Shown here one piece after another: positions 22,507-35,211 of a DNA stretch of 64,000 bases. The stretch covers positions 317,501 to 381,500 of the forward strand of contig WPIO01000099.1 of assembly GCA_009760855.2 (NCBI GenBank), written 5' to 3'. Within the stretch, counting starts at the first letter, position 1, and every line of letters begins with the position of its first letter. The position numbers and the translations under genes were made by a program. The notes under the pieces were generated by a model. It saw only the letters and a list, made by a program, of their open reading frames with translations. It was not told the origin of the DNA and searched no databases. This stretch comes from Cristatella mucedo. Taxonomy: Eukaryota; Bryozoa; Phylactolaemata; Cristatellidae.

Positions 22507-24050
22507 TCCTTCCCTTCTGTCACCATATTCGAGTACTGTACCTGTACGCTCTGCCTGAGATGAAGGGCATGATCATAAAAGGGCATGATCTTCTCTCGCA
22601 TAGCAGGCCGATGAGGTTACCAGGTCTCAGATAACCAATCTAGTCCCGAGCAATCCAACCGACGACAGAGATACGTTATATTATTAGATTATCAACAAAA
22701 AGATATTGGCTGTCCAAGCATGTCCAGCAAATGAAAATCGGTGTCGATTCACTAGCAGGTGCTGATCCATGACAGGTAGCTACCCAAATTTCAAAAAAAG
22801 ATTTAACAACAATAGGTACCCTCACGGTTGATTTTGAAACTTAAATCTATTTATTGACAATGAATATGTTTATTGACAATTAGTAAATTGAATGTTGAAA
22901 TTAACTTGCTGAATTTCAACTGGAATTGAAAATTAATATTTTAATACGTCCTCGTGTCCGATAACGTGCTGCCAATTTATTGGCAGGTGCTGATTAATGG
23001 GGAGACGGCCCACAGGACTTTACTCGGGACTGGTGAGATGCAGCCTAATAGTCAAAAATTACACTTCATTGGACTTTCGCACGAAGTAGATCAAGTTCAT
23101 TAGAGGATAACATTTTTTGCTTCATTAACAAAGAACTGCAACATTGCCTGTCAAAAGGACTGGCTCATCAGCTAGGTCACAGACACTTGGGCTAGCCTTC
23201 CTCAGCAAATTTTGAGTTTTCTGTGATTTCTTTTTACTGGTATAGGCTAGTAACTTTATATCTGCATGTAATTACAAGTTCTTTATAGATGTATTATATA
23301 ATGCATATGAAATCTTTCACCAAAGCTTTGTATTACCAGGCATGGTGACAACCACCTCATAATGGTATATGGCATTTGACTTAGCATAAAGAAATAAACC
23401 ACACTGATTTCCGCTCAATATAAACTACATACATAATGTTTGCATAGGTAAAAGTATTAATTAACGTTTAAGTAAGTAGCATAAGGTCAGGTTTCCCAGG
23501 CCTTTGATTACCTCTCTTGTTTACCTCAGCAGTAAATCTCTAACAAGTCGCTGGTGCTGTAATAGTACATAATTCATTGTAGGCCCGTAGTGTTGATGCT
23601 GGTACGTCTCAGCTTTCTCGCCAACTTGCGAGTGTTCTCCATTTCCGCGGTCCATGGAACTAGACCTGAGTCAACTGCTTGTGGTAGAGCTGATCTGGGG
23701 GCCCTTATGAGAGATCTCTTCCAATTCAAGATAACCACAGGTTTAGGGTACGGTCACCCTCCTCATTCTTCCATGCCCGGCAAGCTTCCACCTTCGTGTT
23801 GCTTCTTTGCTTATGATTGTGCCAGTAGCCATCGCCAGCAGCAGAGACAGCACCTGGAGTCACACCCTCAGGCTTTGAGGAGCCACTACCTCCAGGTGAA
23901 AGAACGAATCGTGATCATAATAAATGCAAGTCCTCGCCCGGTTCATCTTCATTGAACGAGCTGGCGAGATCAACTAACCATAACTCCATGCGTTTTAAAC
24001 TTGTTAAGATCCTAGCTTGCAGCTCTCCGGCTGCTGAGCCTGTATGAATG
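22507..24050. other. AT-rich interval without a recognisable gene
   Basis: Low-GC sequence with two copies of a short motif (GCAGGTGCTGAT near 22756 and 22983). The 121-codon plus frame at 23590-23955 resembles nothing known. Confidence 0.3.
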
Positions 24051-24275
24051 TATGAATGTATCTCCGTCTGTAACTCCTTAAAGTCATACAGACCATGTGG
24101 GTGTTACACCGGAGAGTTTTGTATAGTGCACCCACAGCCTAAGCGGCTTTCGGTACGCATTCGGTAGCCAAGAGACTTCGTCTCACGCAACAAAGAGAAA
24201 GTGGGAAGCATAGCAGAGTCAGGAGAGCAGTTGAGGTAGTGAGTAGCATAGAAGTAGCAGCTCAGGAGCCTGCAC
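24050..24275 (-). mobile_element. LINE-B 3' end
   Basis: Starts with GAATGTATCTCCGTCTGTAA (antisense tail), then AGCCTAAGCGGCTTTCGGTA, AGACTTCGTCTCACGC and GCAGTTGAGGTAGTGAGTAG. A (GTATGAAT)n block lies at the tail. Confidence 0.85.
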
Positions 24276-24469
24276 CTTAATCCCGGTGGCTTAGGCACGT
24301 TTCGTGCAAGGCCTTCGGCAGGTTTCACGCCTTCCGATGCGTTTTGGTGATGCCTTCGAAACTCCCAGGCAAGTCGTACGTGACACCAAAAGCAAGCCGA
24401 ACAAGTTGGCCCACTGTCGATGGTTAAGGAACCCCCCTCTGGTACCCATTGGACTGATAAGATATAATG

Positions 24470-24615
24470 ATAATATAATTCACTTTCATGGGGCACAAAG
24501 TGAACTTAATCTCAAATCAGGCGCTTCACATGTGCCACGGGGCTTGAGCCCACGACATCAGTCAGACCTTGGTCGGGCTAGCACATTAACCGCTGGGCTA
24601 AACGACAGCCAGCAT
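24470..24615 (-). mobile_element. SINE1 copy
   Basis: Antisense tail with TAATTCACTTTCATGGGGC, then GGCGCTTCACATGTGCC, GGGCTTGAGCCCACGAC and the head complement AACCGCTGGGCTAAACG. Confidence 0.82.
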
Positions 24616-24772
24616 GAACGGATCAGAAAGTTCACATAAATTGGGTGAAGCTCATCAGTTCTCGGAAAGGCCACGTTTAAATGCCCGACCTTCGAGGCAG
24701 CAGGCACGTGGTTTTTCGTAGCTTTCAAACTGACGATGGGTTAGCTGTGAGCTACACCGGTTCCACCTTGAC

Positions 24773-26160
24773 ATAATAATAATAATGCCGTTGATCAAGC
24801 ACCCTCAGAGAACTCAATCTCTTTCTAGGCGCTTTACATTTGCTGCAAAGGGAAATGCAATTGAATGATGAGTAATATCATACTTGATAAACAACATGAA
24901 TAACGTGGTTAAGGGTGACATGCACAGGGTCAGCATGCAAGTGTGGTTAGTGGTAGCATGCACAGTGTCAGCATGCATAAGCACATGAAGGACGAATCGG
25001 AAAGACCCACGAAATGCTGTCCTTAATAGGTTCGTTTCAAAGTTCTTTTTAAATATAGTTAACTCAGGGGATGTTCTAACGCAAGTCGGGAGGGAGTTCC
25101 AGGCTTTGGGAGCATACGAACTCCACGGTCACCACACGGTCTCCAAAGAATTTGAGGTTTGTACGAGGTATTGGAAAACTGTTGGATTCCGAAAAGCAGG
25201 TGGTACGATGCTTGGCCTGGTGGGGGAGTAGATCTGAAAGATGGGCTGGAGCCAAAGAATGAAGTGACCTAAAAGTGAGCAAAAAAGCTTGAAGTTGATC
25301 CGTTGCTTGACTGGTAGCCAGTGCAGGTCGGCGAGAAGTGGTGTGATGTGGCAATTGCTACGCTCACGACAGACAAGCCTAGCTGCAGAGTTTTGCGCCA
25401 GCTGTAATCGCGTGATTGCACATGCCGGTAGGCAAGCAAGCAGTGAGTTACAGAAGTCGAGACCGGATGTCACAAATGCGTGGACCAACTTAGATGTGGT
25501 ATCCTTATCTAAACAAGCCAGAGTTTGAGCAATGTTACATAGCTGAAAGTAGGCATACTTGACTGTTGAGCTGATGTGGTCGTCTAACGAGAGGTCACTT
25601 TAGAACATGACACCTAGATTTCGAGCTGATTCAACAGGAGATATGCTAACTGAGCCCTTTTTGAGCGTCAGCCTTTCCAATTACTGAATCACACTGGGTT
25701 TGCCCATTAACTAGTAAGTTAGTTTTATCATCGTTTAGTTTTAGAAAATTGGCTGCCATCCATGTGCGGATGTCATCAATGCATGCAGCAAGTGAGTTGA
25801 GTGAATTCGATGTGCTCGAAGGCTGGGAGGGATCGAAGGGAAGGAGGGATCTGAAGGCTGGGAGGGATCAAAGCAAACGTACAACTGAGTGTCATCGGCA
25901 TAGAAGTGAAAGCCTAGATTGTGCTTGGCAATCACATCAGCAAGTATAAACCGTGAAAAGAACCGGACCTAGCACGGAGCCTTGATGTACCCCATATTTC
26001 AGAGTTACCTCGGATGATCTTTGTCCATTCACGTCAATAATCTGGAGTCTCCCACTGAGATAGGACCTGAACCACTGCAGAGCAGTGCCAGTGATGCCCA
26101 GGCGACATGCCATGAAGCCAGTGGCTGTGGTTTGATCTATGGCTCTGTTAGACAATCCTT
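24773..26160 (-). mobile_element. LINE-A, 3' half with RT domain, deleted and broken
   Basis: (TAA)n tail and 3' UTR, then ORF2 read leftwards: RT motif remnants GQRSSEV, KYGVHQGSVLGPVLFTVYT (motif B; His replaces the usual Pro of GVPQGS) and YADDTQLYVCFDPSQPS. Downstream HAFVTSGLDFCNSLLA follows. A segment between LFTVYT and the YADD box is lost, and an AGGAGGGATC-type duplication sits near 25830-25870. Truncated at about 26160, where a (TATA)/(GTGT) patch begins. Confidence 0.87.
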
Positions 26161-26621
26161 TCATTTGCAGCAGTGGAACAACAGTTGAGAAGAGATATAT
26201 ATAGGTACGATCGTATTTAAATATATACGTGCGGGTATGTGTGTGTGTGTGCGCGCGTGCATATATGTAAGCACATTGGTAAGTTATCACGTGCAGCATA
26301 AGCAGCCAATCATGCAAGCAGCTGGAGCCTTACTGCTAAGCATTAAGGAAGTCGGCTGAATTCAGCAAGATACTTGGAATGAGGAAGGAGGCAGCTTCGA
26401 TAGTTTCAATTGATGCCATGCATGAGCAATTCAGAAGCCAGAACAGCTCAGGGATCAGCAACAGGATCGATCGACCAGATCGACTTGCCATCAACTCACA
26501 TTCAATCTCAAAAAATGCTCCTCCCCCTCAGAGCATCACACGCTGCAGCAATACTAGGCCTCTGGACTGAGGCAGAACTGTGAGCAGACACTGGCCACAT
26601 CCAAGCAGTGGTCATTGTTAA

Positions 26622-26744
26622 TGATAATAATAATAATAATAATAATAATAATGCACTTGATAAAGCCCCCTCAGAGAACTCAATCTCTTTCTAGGCGCTT
26701 TACATTTGCTGCAAAGTGAAATGCAATTGAATGGTAAGTAAAAT
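26622..26744 (-). mobile_element. Short LINE-A 3' tail
   Basis: Nine TAA units, then GCACTTGATAAAGCCCCCTC and the tail hairpin, ending within TGAATGGTAAGTAAAATC. Confidence 0.88.
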
Positions 26745-26967
26745 CGCTGTTTACCGTCGTTGCCATTTGACTCTTAGCCATCTCCAGCAGACCGACCATA
26801 CAGTGGTCACTGGTGGGTTTCGTCTTCTACATGCAGCAGCACAGCCCTCTGCCAGACACAGGGTCGTGGCCACACACGAGCATCGCAGAATGGCAAACAG
26901 GGGTCTAGCATGAAGCCATCAGATGTAGCAGAGATAGACAAGCACTGCATTTGCACCTAGAAGACTC

Positions 26968-27120
26968 GATCGTGTGCATGTACCTGCTTGCGCTATGCCT
27001 GCTGCTTGTGGATGCTACCACCAAACATTTGGTAATGCTGTATATGCAGCATCTGTAAAGTGCCTAGATAGAGATTTAATTCTCTGAGAGCGCTATACAA
27101 ATTTACTATTACTATTAGTA
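26968..27120 (+). mobile_element. LINE-A-type tail, variant subfamily
   Basis: ATGCTACCACCAAACATTTG, GGTAATGCTGTATATGCAGC, TAGATAGAGATTTAATTCTC and AGCGCTATACAAATTTACTA. The same variant recurs at 43580-43735. Confidence 0.75.
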
Positions 27121-27965
27121 TTCAGTAGGCGGATGTGAGCACCAGGGAATGAGCACCCGGGCGTGAGTGCCCTGGGTGTTTGGCTCGGTCATGGAGAGTC
27201 ACCCAAGAGCGGCGACAGAAACGGAAAGAGCCGGAAACGGAACAGCACCGGAAAGAGCCGATCGTCGTCGTCGAGCTGATGCTGTGTTAGCCTGTGCAGT
27301 CTCCAGTACCCGAAGGTAAGCAAGTGTCTCAAGTCTGCCCCGCCCTAATACAACTGGGGTGATGGGCAGGCAGGGCAGCAGCACAGGAGGCAGTGGAAAA
27401 AGCTGCCACACTAAACGCTGATCAGACTCAGAAGTCAGAAAAGCAGGTGTTAGGAAACCGAGGATGCTCATAATGGAAACAAATCGGCTAAAAGTATTGA
27501 GAACAGCCGTCAGCGCCAGCAAATCACATTCGTGTGGCTTGCATAGACAAGCAGTGATGAGAAAACTGCCTTAGCCGGGTTCAATCATTGAAACTGTGGT
27601 TCGAGGTCAAGGCAGTATGTGCAGGCTGGAATTCACAAGCCACCACAGAATTCAGTCAGAGTTAAAAATCGTAAGTCAGTTAATGATACAAGATAAGGTA
27701 GTTAGCAGCATGCACGGCAGCCAGTAGGAGGACCGACAACTTCCCACGCCCCACACCCCTGACCGACCAAGAGCAGCAGCAGTAAACTCTGGGATCCAAT
27801 CCTGGTTGCTTGATGATCCAGGTTGCCCACCACAGCCTAGCAGTTGGCCCCTCCCAGGTTCTACCATGCTGCTTCAGAACTTGCTAAGCTACTCACAGCT
27901 GCCACTCGAGTTGATGAGGAAATGCAAGCACCTAAGAAACGAATTCATCCAACAACATGGCCAGT
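27121..27965. other. No recognisable gene
   Basis: Includes a 107-codon minus frame (27522-27199) rich in Leu and Pro that I cannot assign, and (GGCGTGAGTGCC)-like short repeats near 27140-27180. Confidence 0.25.
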
Positions 27966-28068
27966 TGTAATAATAATAAAAAAAACTAACAGCAATACAT
28001 TTGATATAGCGCCCTCAGAGAACTCAATATCTTTCTAGGCACTTTACAGTTGCTGCAAAGGGAGGACG
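27966..28068 (-). mobile_element. Very short LINE-A 3' tail
   Basis: About 100 bases: (TAA)n, GATATAGCGCCCTCAGAG, TATCTTTCTAGGCAC, GTTGCTGCAAAGGG. Confidence 0.85.
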
Positions 28069-28264
28069 ATCGGATGAGTCGCCCTAGTTGATGCCTGGCC
28101 GACAGCTAGTGAATATATGTGACTTATCTGTGGCTCTTTTGTCAAGCGATCTGACTGCTTTTGTCCACCTGTGAAATGGCTAAACAAGGAAGTTAATGGG
28201 CTGCAGCCCTGGGGAGAAGAGCACAAAATACTGACCAACAGAATGCTGTCACCTCATCTTACCT

Positions 28265-28533
<269 letters not shown>

Positions 28534-28654
28534 CTCACATTCAAGCCACAGCCATCAGACTAGTTGCCTTCAGAGAAATGAACACCAATAGCTGTACCTT
28601 TGCTTTAATCCTTCCCAGCCCTCCGGCAAGTCACAATCTCTGGGACAAGGGATA

Positions 28655-29465
28655 AAGGCCCATAGAAAAGGATATCATTTGTATGCTGACGATCCTCGGC
28701 TGTTTTCACTCAAACCATCAGAATCTGCTGCAGCAACTGAAAAACTGAATGCTTGCCTTGCCGACATTCGACCTTGAATGTCGACACATTTCTTGAAAAT
28801 AAACCACGATAAAACCTAACTACTACTCATAGCACACCCTAACCCTGTGCCTGGATTAAAAGGCTTTGCTCTTCCAATAGGTGACACTGTTGTGCGACCA
28901 TCACCACGTGCTTAACATTTAGGGGTCGTCTTCGACTACGAAATAAATTTCAAAAGCTTCATTCAGAAGACTGCTTCAACAGCTAGCAATCACGTCCGAT
29001 CCCTATCTAAGATTAGGAGCTGTCTTCCCTACCAAAGCAAGCAACTAGGCCACTGCAGCTGGCTATGAATAAGACTGCAAGGCTAGTCTTCAAGTCCCAG
29101 AGGTTTGATCACGTGTCTCCATTGCAAAAAGAGCTAGGGTGGATGCCGGTTGATCAACTCATAAAGAGCTAAGTTCTGACCCACAAGGCCCACCAGGGCT
29201 TGGCTCATCCATACCTAGCTGAACTGCTGCACCAGCTTCAGCCTCCTCCTGCCCTCAGATCATGTATGGATGACACATGAGGTGTTCCATTCCTCAGCTT
29301 AAAGACTGTTGGTGTCAGAAGCTCTGCTGGTCCTAGACTGTGGAACTCGCTTCCACGATTCTTGTGCAACGACAACTACTCTCCTGCAGCCGACTATGGC
29401 TCATCCTTTTCAGCGGTCCTGAGCTGCTACTTCTATAGCTGCTACTTCTATATATTTCTAAGCTT
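28655..29465 (+). mobile_element. LINE-B RT domain and C-terminus, decayed
   Basis: Begins just before the catalytic box YHLYADDPRLFS (28674-28709; the usual TQ after YADD is PR), then KPSESAAATEKLNACLADI. Further on are the degraded SRLDYCN region, AGCTGGCTATGAATAAGACT, and the C-terminal LWNSLPR motif (CTGTGGAACTCGCTTCCACG). In-frame stops occur (for example TGA after CGACCT, about 28775), so it is not functional. Confidence 0.83.
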
Positions 29466-29692
29466 CTGTCGCCAACGGTCTTTAAGCGGACGAGATGGAA
29501 CAGCTCATTTATTGTCAACACAGGACCTGAGGGTGCGAACAGGCTGAAACTGGTGCAGCAGTTCAGCTAGGTACAGAGGAGCCAAGCCGTGGCTGGCCTT
29601 GTGGGTCAGCGTAAGAACTTTGCTCTGTATCCGTAGCTCAACCGGCATCCATCCTAGCTCTTTTAGCAAAGGAGACGCATGGTCAAACCTGT
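29466..29692 (-). mobile_element. Inverted LINE-B segment
   Basis: GTCGCCAACGGTCTTTAAGC to GACGCATGGTCAAACCT is LINE-B sequence in the opposite direction to both flanks, repeating a part already present at about 29095-29315. Confidence 0.82.
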
Positions 29693-29764
29693 GAGGCTGT
29701 GAGTGCGCTATACAAAACTCTATTGCCTAACACCCACGTAGTCATTGTGGCTTTGTGGAGTTAC
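29693..29764 (+). mobile_element. LINE-B extreme 3' end
   Basis: GAGGCTGTGAGTGCGCTATA, AACACCCACGTAGTC and TTTGTGGAGTTAC: the LINE-B terminus, directly abutting LINE-A coding sequence. Confidence 0.8.
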
Positions 29765-29765
29765 T

Positions 29766-30280
29766 CTTTTAGGTCCCTTCATTCTTTGGCTTCACCCTAT
29801 CTCTCAGATCTACTCCCCCAGCAGGCGTCATCGTACGTATCATCGTACTACCTGCTTTTCGGAATCTGTTTACCAATACCTCCTACAAACCTCAAATCCT
29901 TTGGAGACCATGCATGTAGTTCGTATGCTCCCAAAGCCTGGACCTCACTCCCGACTTGCATCCCGAAATCCCCTGATTGGCCACATTTAAAAAGAAGTTC
30001 AAAACGCACCTATTTAGGATAGCATTTAGTGGTTCCTCGGATTCGTCCTGTATGTGCTTATGCATGCTGACACTGTGCATGCTGCCACTAACCACACTTG
30101 CATGCTGACCCTGTGCATGTCGCCCCTAATCATGTTATTCTTGTTGTTTATCAAGCAGGATACCACTCACCGTTCGACCGTGTTTCCTTTGCAGCAAATG
30201 TAAAGCGCCTAGAAAGAGATTAAGCTCTCCAAGGGTGCTTTATCAAGTGCATTATTATTATTATTATTATCATTATTACA
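29766..30280 (+). mobile_element. LINE-A C-terminus, 3' UTR and tail
   Basis: TTTTAGGTCCCTTCATTCTT through TGCTCCCAAAGCCTGGAC, the GCATGC-rich 3' UTR and AAAGAGATTAAGCTCTCC to an (ATT)n tail. Frameshifts break the protein. Confidence 0.9.
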
Positions 30281-30289
30281 GAAGGAGAT

Positions 30290-31497
30290 ACATTACATTC
30301 TCTCAACTCTCTTGTTGCATTTATTGATGATATGCCCACATGGATAGCAGCAAACTGAATGATGAAGCCAAATTAATAGTTATCAGCAAACCAAGTGTGA
30401 TTCAGAAATCGGAAAACTTAAGTCGGCTCTGCAAGCATGTGTCCTGCTGAATCTGCACGAAATTTAGGTGTCCTGTTTCAAAGTGACCTTCCATTAGATG
30501 ACCACATCAGCCCCACAGTCAAGTCGGCCTACTTTCAGCTACATAACCTTGGTAAGATTCGAGCTAGCCTAGACAGGATACCACATCTAATTTGATCCAT
30601 GCATTTGTGACATCCCATCTTGACTTCTGTAACTCAATGCTCTCTGGTCTACCGGCCTGTGCAATCAGGTGCTTAGTTATTAAAAAACTGTGCATGTAGG
30701 CTTGTCTGTCGTGAGCATCAAAGTTGCTACATCACGCCACTTCTAGCCAATGCTCACTGGATCCGAGTCAAGCAGTGCATCGAATTCAAGGTTCTGCCAC
30801 TAACTTTTAGACCCCCTAAAAATAAATAAAATAAATCCTAGCTGGTTAAACAGCCTCTTTTTGTATAGCGACAGAAGAGCCTTCATGGCTATTACCACCG
30901 CTTGCAGTGGCGATAAAGAATCACCCACCACAGGAATCGAACCCACGACCTCGGGACCTAAGTCGTGAAAGCAACCACCTTACCTAGTGTGCCATCATGG
31001 CTCACCCTTCATTCACTGGCTCCAGTCTACCTATCAGACCTACTTCCCCACCAGGCTAGGCATCATACTACTTGCATTTCTGCTTAAACTTGTTTAGTTA
31101 CACCTCATGGGAACATCAAATACTTTCGAGATCGAGCTTTTAGTCCGTAATCCCCCAAAGCCTGGAAATCACTCCCAATTGGCATCACGACATCTCTTGA
31201 CTCAATGACATTTAAAAGAATTTAAAAGCAGATCTATTTATCACATTTATTACATTTCTATCAGCATTTAGTGGGTCCATGTGATTCGTCGGTTGTGTGC
31301 TTAGGAGAGCTGACACTGTATATGCTGCCACTAACCAAATTTGCATGCTGACCCTGTGCATGTCACCTCTAACCATGTTATATTTGTTGACATTGAGCAT
31401 GCCACCACTAACCATTCAATCATGCTTCTTTTGCAGCATCTGTAAAGTGCCCAGAAAAAAAGTTGAGTTCTCTGTGGGCGCTATAAAAATGTATTAA
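30290..31497 (+). mobile_element. LINE-A 3' half interrupted by SINE2
   Basis: RT-downstream coding (GTGTGATTCAGAAATCGG, GACTTCTGTAACTCAATGCT) to about 30816, then SINE2, then CCTTCATTCACTGGCTCC and the 3' UTR to the tail GGGCGCTATAAAAATGTATT. The intact family reads straight across this join in the copy at 41190. Many small indels. Confidence 0.87.
30817..31004 (-). mobile_element. SINE2 nested in LINE-A
   Basis: ATCCTAGCTGGTTAAACAGC, GCGACAGAAGAGCCTTCATG, AATCGAACCCACGACCTCGG (B-box complement) and GTGCCATCATGGCTCAC. A possible short ACCC duplication flanks it. Confidence 0.88.
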
Positions 31498-31679
31498 GTT
31501 GCAGTTATGTTCGACAAAATTAGGATGCCCTGACTAAGGACACGGATCGTAAGACCATCAAAATTGCAGGCATCGCGTGTGATTTTCGGACCCAGGGGCA
31601 AACGCTGACCTCGGTCGTTCATCATAGGAGCTCTCGGGTCGTGGTATCCGGGCAACCAGCAGTGCCTGGATGCTTAGAT

Positions 31680-32475
31680 CATCCCTGCCAAACAGCACAT
31701 CGAAATCTCCCCACTTCCTTGCTGCATGGATTGTTGACATTGGGCCTGGATGGTAACAAAACTTATTCAAAGCGAATGGCAATACAACCAACTCACTAGC
31801 TATGGGCAAACCTGGTTCTACCAAGTCAATCCTGCATTTGTGACATCCAGTCTCGACGTTTTTTTTAGCTCACTACTCGAAGGTCTTCAGGCCTGGGCAA
31901 TAAGGTGCATACAGCAGTAGTGGGTGTATCAGAAGCCACGAGAACCAGGAGCATAAAAACCAGAAAGAGGCTCGTCTCTTGCTAGCATCGAAAGAGCTGC
32001 ACCAACTTGCACCCCATTCAGCACCATTTCGACTTCAATGCTTCATCGGTCACTCTTAGGTCTTTTACCTTCTATTGCATCGCCCTGCCGGTCTGAACTA
32101 CTAAGGCGAGAGGCTAGACATCTCACTGCAGGCTCCACCGACTCCAGGCGTTTCGATCTACATCTAACCAACCCCAAATCCTTTGAGAAGACTGCGTCTT
32201 TAGTTTGCATGGTCCCAAATAACGAGGCTCACTCCCAACGGATGCTATAATATCTCCTGACTTGAGATTTAAAACGTAAGATATAAATGCAGCTGTCCCT
32301 CACACCATTTGCTCGGTCCATGTGAATTGTTTTGTGTGTGCTGATGCATGCTGACGTGTACATGCAATCGCTGAAAAACTGACACACTTGCTTTGGAGCA
32401 TGTGCGAAGTTTCTAGCAAGAGATTTAGTTCTCTTAAGGATTCGTGCAAATATATTATTATTATTATTATTACTG
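31680..32475 (+). mobile_element. Old, highly diverged LINE-A 3' half
   Basis: Recognisable landmarks in order: CTTGCTGCATGGATTGTTGA, CTATGGGCAAACC, GCATTTGTGACATCCAGTCT, TCTTAGGTCTTTTACC, CCCCAAATCCTTTGAGAAGA and a tail with AGAGATTTAGTTCTCTTAAG and (ATT)n. Confidence 0.75.
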
Positions 32476-33525
32476 CTATTGTTATTATATTATAGCTCAT
32501 TCTGACATCACAAGCCATTTGAAGTATTAGGGAGAGCCAGATGAACAGTCCAGTTGGCCTGTGCATCCAAGAGTATTTGTGCCAGTGCACATGTGCTTCC
32601 ATAATCAAGCAGCTCATTAATAATCACCGGTTGAGCAAAGAAAGGCTGACCACAGATTACTGCTGCAGCTGCCTGCTACATAACAAGTCAGCCAGGATCA
32701 ACCCACCATTAGTCATGTAGGGACCCCCCTCAACAATAACCCGTAGAGCTCTCACCACCCACAAGGATGACCTTCCTGTTTATGACAATAGCTTAGTTTA
32801 CCCATCGTTATCTGTGGTCTGTGGCTCAAGCAGTAAGCCGCTGCCTTCTTTAGACCTCAAACGTGATGCACAAATCACTTGGCTGAGCCGGTGCTAGATT
32901 AGCCAACAGTCGAGTGGTTAGAGCTGAGAGCAAGAGAGCTGAGCACAGCTCAGAGTCTGGAAGCTCATGCTCTGCATGGAGCTGCAGCAGCAGCAGCAGC
33001 AGGCAGCAGCAGCAGGCAGGCATATTGGCATAGTGAGGGCAGCATCGCCGGGCCGAAGGGCCTCAATCTCATGGCCAAGGACCTGAAGGTACTCGATTGA
33101 GAGTGGCCAATTCTGAGCAGCAATCAAGCTACCAGCAGCAGCAGCCAGCACTCATTACTGGGCAGAGCTAAATATTCGTCTGATTACCCTGGGCATACAA
33201 TAACAGCAGGATAATGAAAAAACCCTCCACAAGTTACTTCCATAGGCTGGCGATTGGTCTGATGCCAAACCAATCAGTCAACTAAGGGACCCATGGGCCA
33301 ATCTGCAAGCCACTAGAAGGACCTATCTGACGCGTCGGAGGCCCCCTCAATGAAGAAATGATGAGCTCAAGAACATGAACCGGCAACAGGCAAAGAAGAC
33401 GCACTCAGAAACAAGCACACTGACAGAGGGAACGGCATACAAAAGCATACGAGCTCCAGTTAAGCTGTCGATGGAACCGACAAATGACCAAAACTAGATG
33501 CCACGTTCCCTTTCTGCGATTCAGT
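32476..33525. other. No recognisable gene; CAG-rich patch
   Basis: (CAG)n-rich tract at 32982-33020 and again near 33135-33150. Otherwise unremarkable. Confidence 0.35.
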
Positions 33526-33665
33526 TAATAATAGCAATAATGAATTTGTATAGCACCCTCGGAGAACCTAATCTCTTTCTAGGCACTTTACACATGCTGT
33601 AAAGAAAGCATGATCAAATGGTCGGTGGTAACATGCATAATGTACAATCACGGTGTCAACATGAA
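33526..33665 (-). mobile_element. LINE-A 3' tail
   Basis: GAATTTGTATAGCACCCTCG, AATCTCTTTCTAGGCAC, ATGCTGTAAAGAAAGCATGA. Diverged. Confidence 0.78.
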
Positions 33666-33718
33666 AAAACAGTTGCAATAGCCCACCTATTTTTGGTATG
33701 CTCTTGCTGCTGTTGCTG

Positions 33719-34259
33719 CTAACTTAGCTGCCACCAATACAGCCCAGGCTGCTGCTGCTGCGAAAATGCCACTAGCTGGGAGCAGGCCGAGCCGACAAGC
33801 TTCCATTGAATTTTGCAGCGCACAACTCGACAAGCCTCAAGTAAAGGGATCACAGAAACAGTGGAACTTTCAGCCAAAAGAAGAGACGGCTCGCCGGTGG
33901 GCATCCTTCGTGCCTCGTCATTGGTCAGCCCTAGATTGATAACGATTGGGTAGCCTCGGGCAGAGCCCAGGCCTGTCAGCCTTGGCCTCATCCTGGGCAT
34001 GCACTTGCAAAGCAATCTGCATACTAGGATGGCCTCTAGGCTATGGCACGATCCAGTTAATTAATAGATTGGCTGCCGTCTCCGGGGGAACCCGGTCGGC
34101 CAGAGCAGAGCTAACGGTCACGTTCGGTTCTAGAAATGCTTTTAATATGACTTGAGCAGACATTCTAGAAATGCCTTGAATATGACTTGAGCAGACACCA
34201 GCTTGGCACGGAGCAGAGCTGAGGACAAGAGTCGGCATCGGCATGTCAAAGGGCCTCAC
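33719..34259 (-). other. Unassigned open segments
   Basis: Two minus-strand frames (34259-34041 and 34015-33719) read ALADRVPPETAANLLINW and YPIVINLGLTNDEARRM in places, but I cannot match either to a family. A 35-bp tandem duplication lies inside. Confidence 0.15.
34128..34197. repeat. Tandem duplication of 35 bp
   Basis: TTCTAGAAATGC...GAGCAGACA occurs twice in a row with two substitutions. 34260-35211 shows nothing further I recognise. Confidence 0.93.
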
Positions 34260-35211
34260 TGGATCTCAGCCTAGGCACTCGACAGCTTCAGTGACTGAGC
34301 AACCAATCAAAGCACTAGTCGACGATTGAAGGCAGCATTCAGCACTGGATGATGCCTGGATGTACTCACGGGCCTATGGGTCGTGGTGGAGGCTGCTGCA
34401 GCCAGAGGCATCCAAGCTGAGGAGCAACAGTAGCCTGACCTGCAGCAGCTGCGGCCCAGCATCAATCTTGATCCAGGATGACAGCCTGCAGGATAGCTTC
34501 GTGCAGGACCAGGCCGCATCCAGAGGGATGCCTCTCTGGGTCTCTTACAGGTACCACTGCCCCCAAATGGAAAACATAAAAGGCTAAGCCGAGGACTCGA
34601 ATGGTATGTCGACCTCTCGGATTCCTGCCTCACCAGCATCTATTCCAAGTTCTGACAACATCAATGAGCACATGATTAAGCTGCAGGGGGGGAGGCAAGG
34701 GTAGTTAGTTGTCAGTGGCAGGTAGCCGGGGAGACCGAATAAGTAGAGAGACCTCACTCGGCAGGACAGTTGCTGCAGCTGTAATGACACTGGCAAAAAA
34801 GTCCGTGCTCAAACTGCAGCGATGGCTGGCCCCTTGGGATCAGCTCAATGAAATCGAAGCAACACTAGCGGTCTAGGCCCTGAACCTAATCAGTTCTGTC
34901 TAGCCTCAAGCAGTGGCTGTACCTTCTGCTCTCGTGGCTTAATTCTGCTTCTGTATAAGAAAAATTCACAGAAACCTCAACGTGACAGCAGGAGTCGCAT
35001 GGCTGAGCAGCACATGCTCGTGCTAGATATGCCAACAGTCGAGCGATTAGAGCTGGCAAGAAAGCTGTGCACAGCAGGCCTGGAAGTGCTTGCTCTCGGT
35101 AGCAGTAAGGCTAGCTCCACGTAGGGCACATTCCAGGGGGGTTCGATCTGACGGGGCAGCTTCCTGCCATGTGGAGTCGTTCTGGGAAGCAGCAGCCGTC
35201 TCCTGGTCCTT

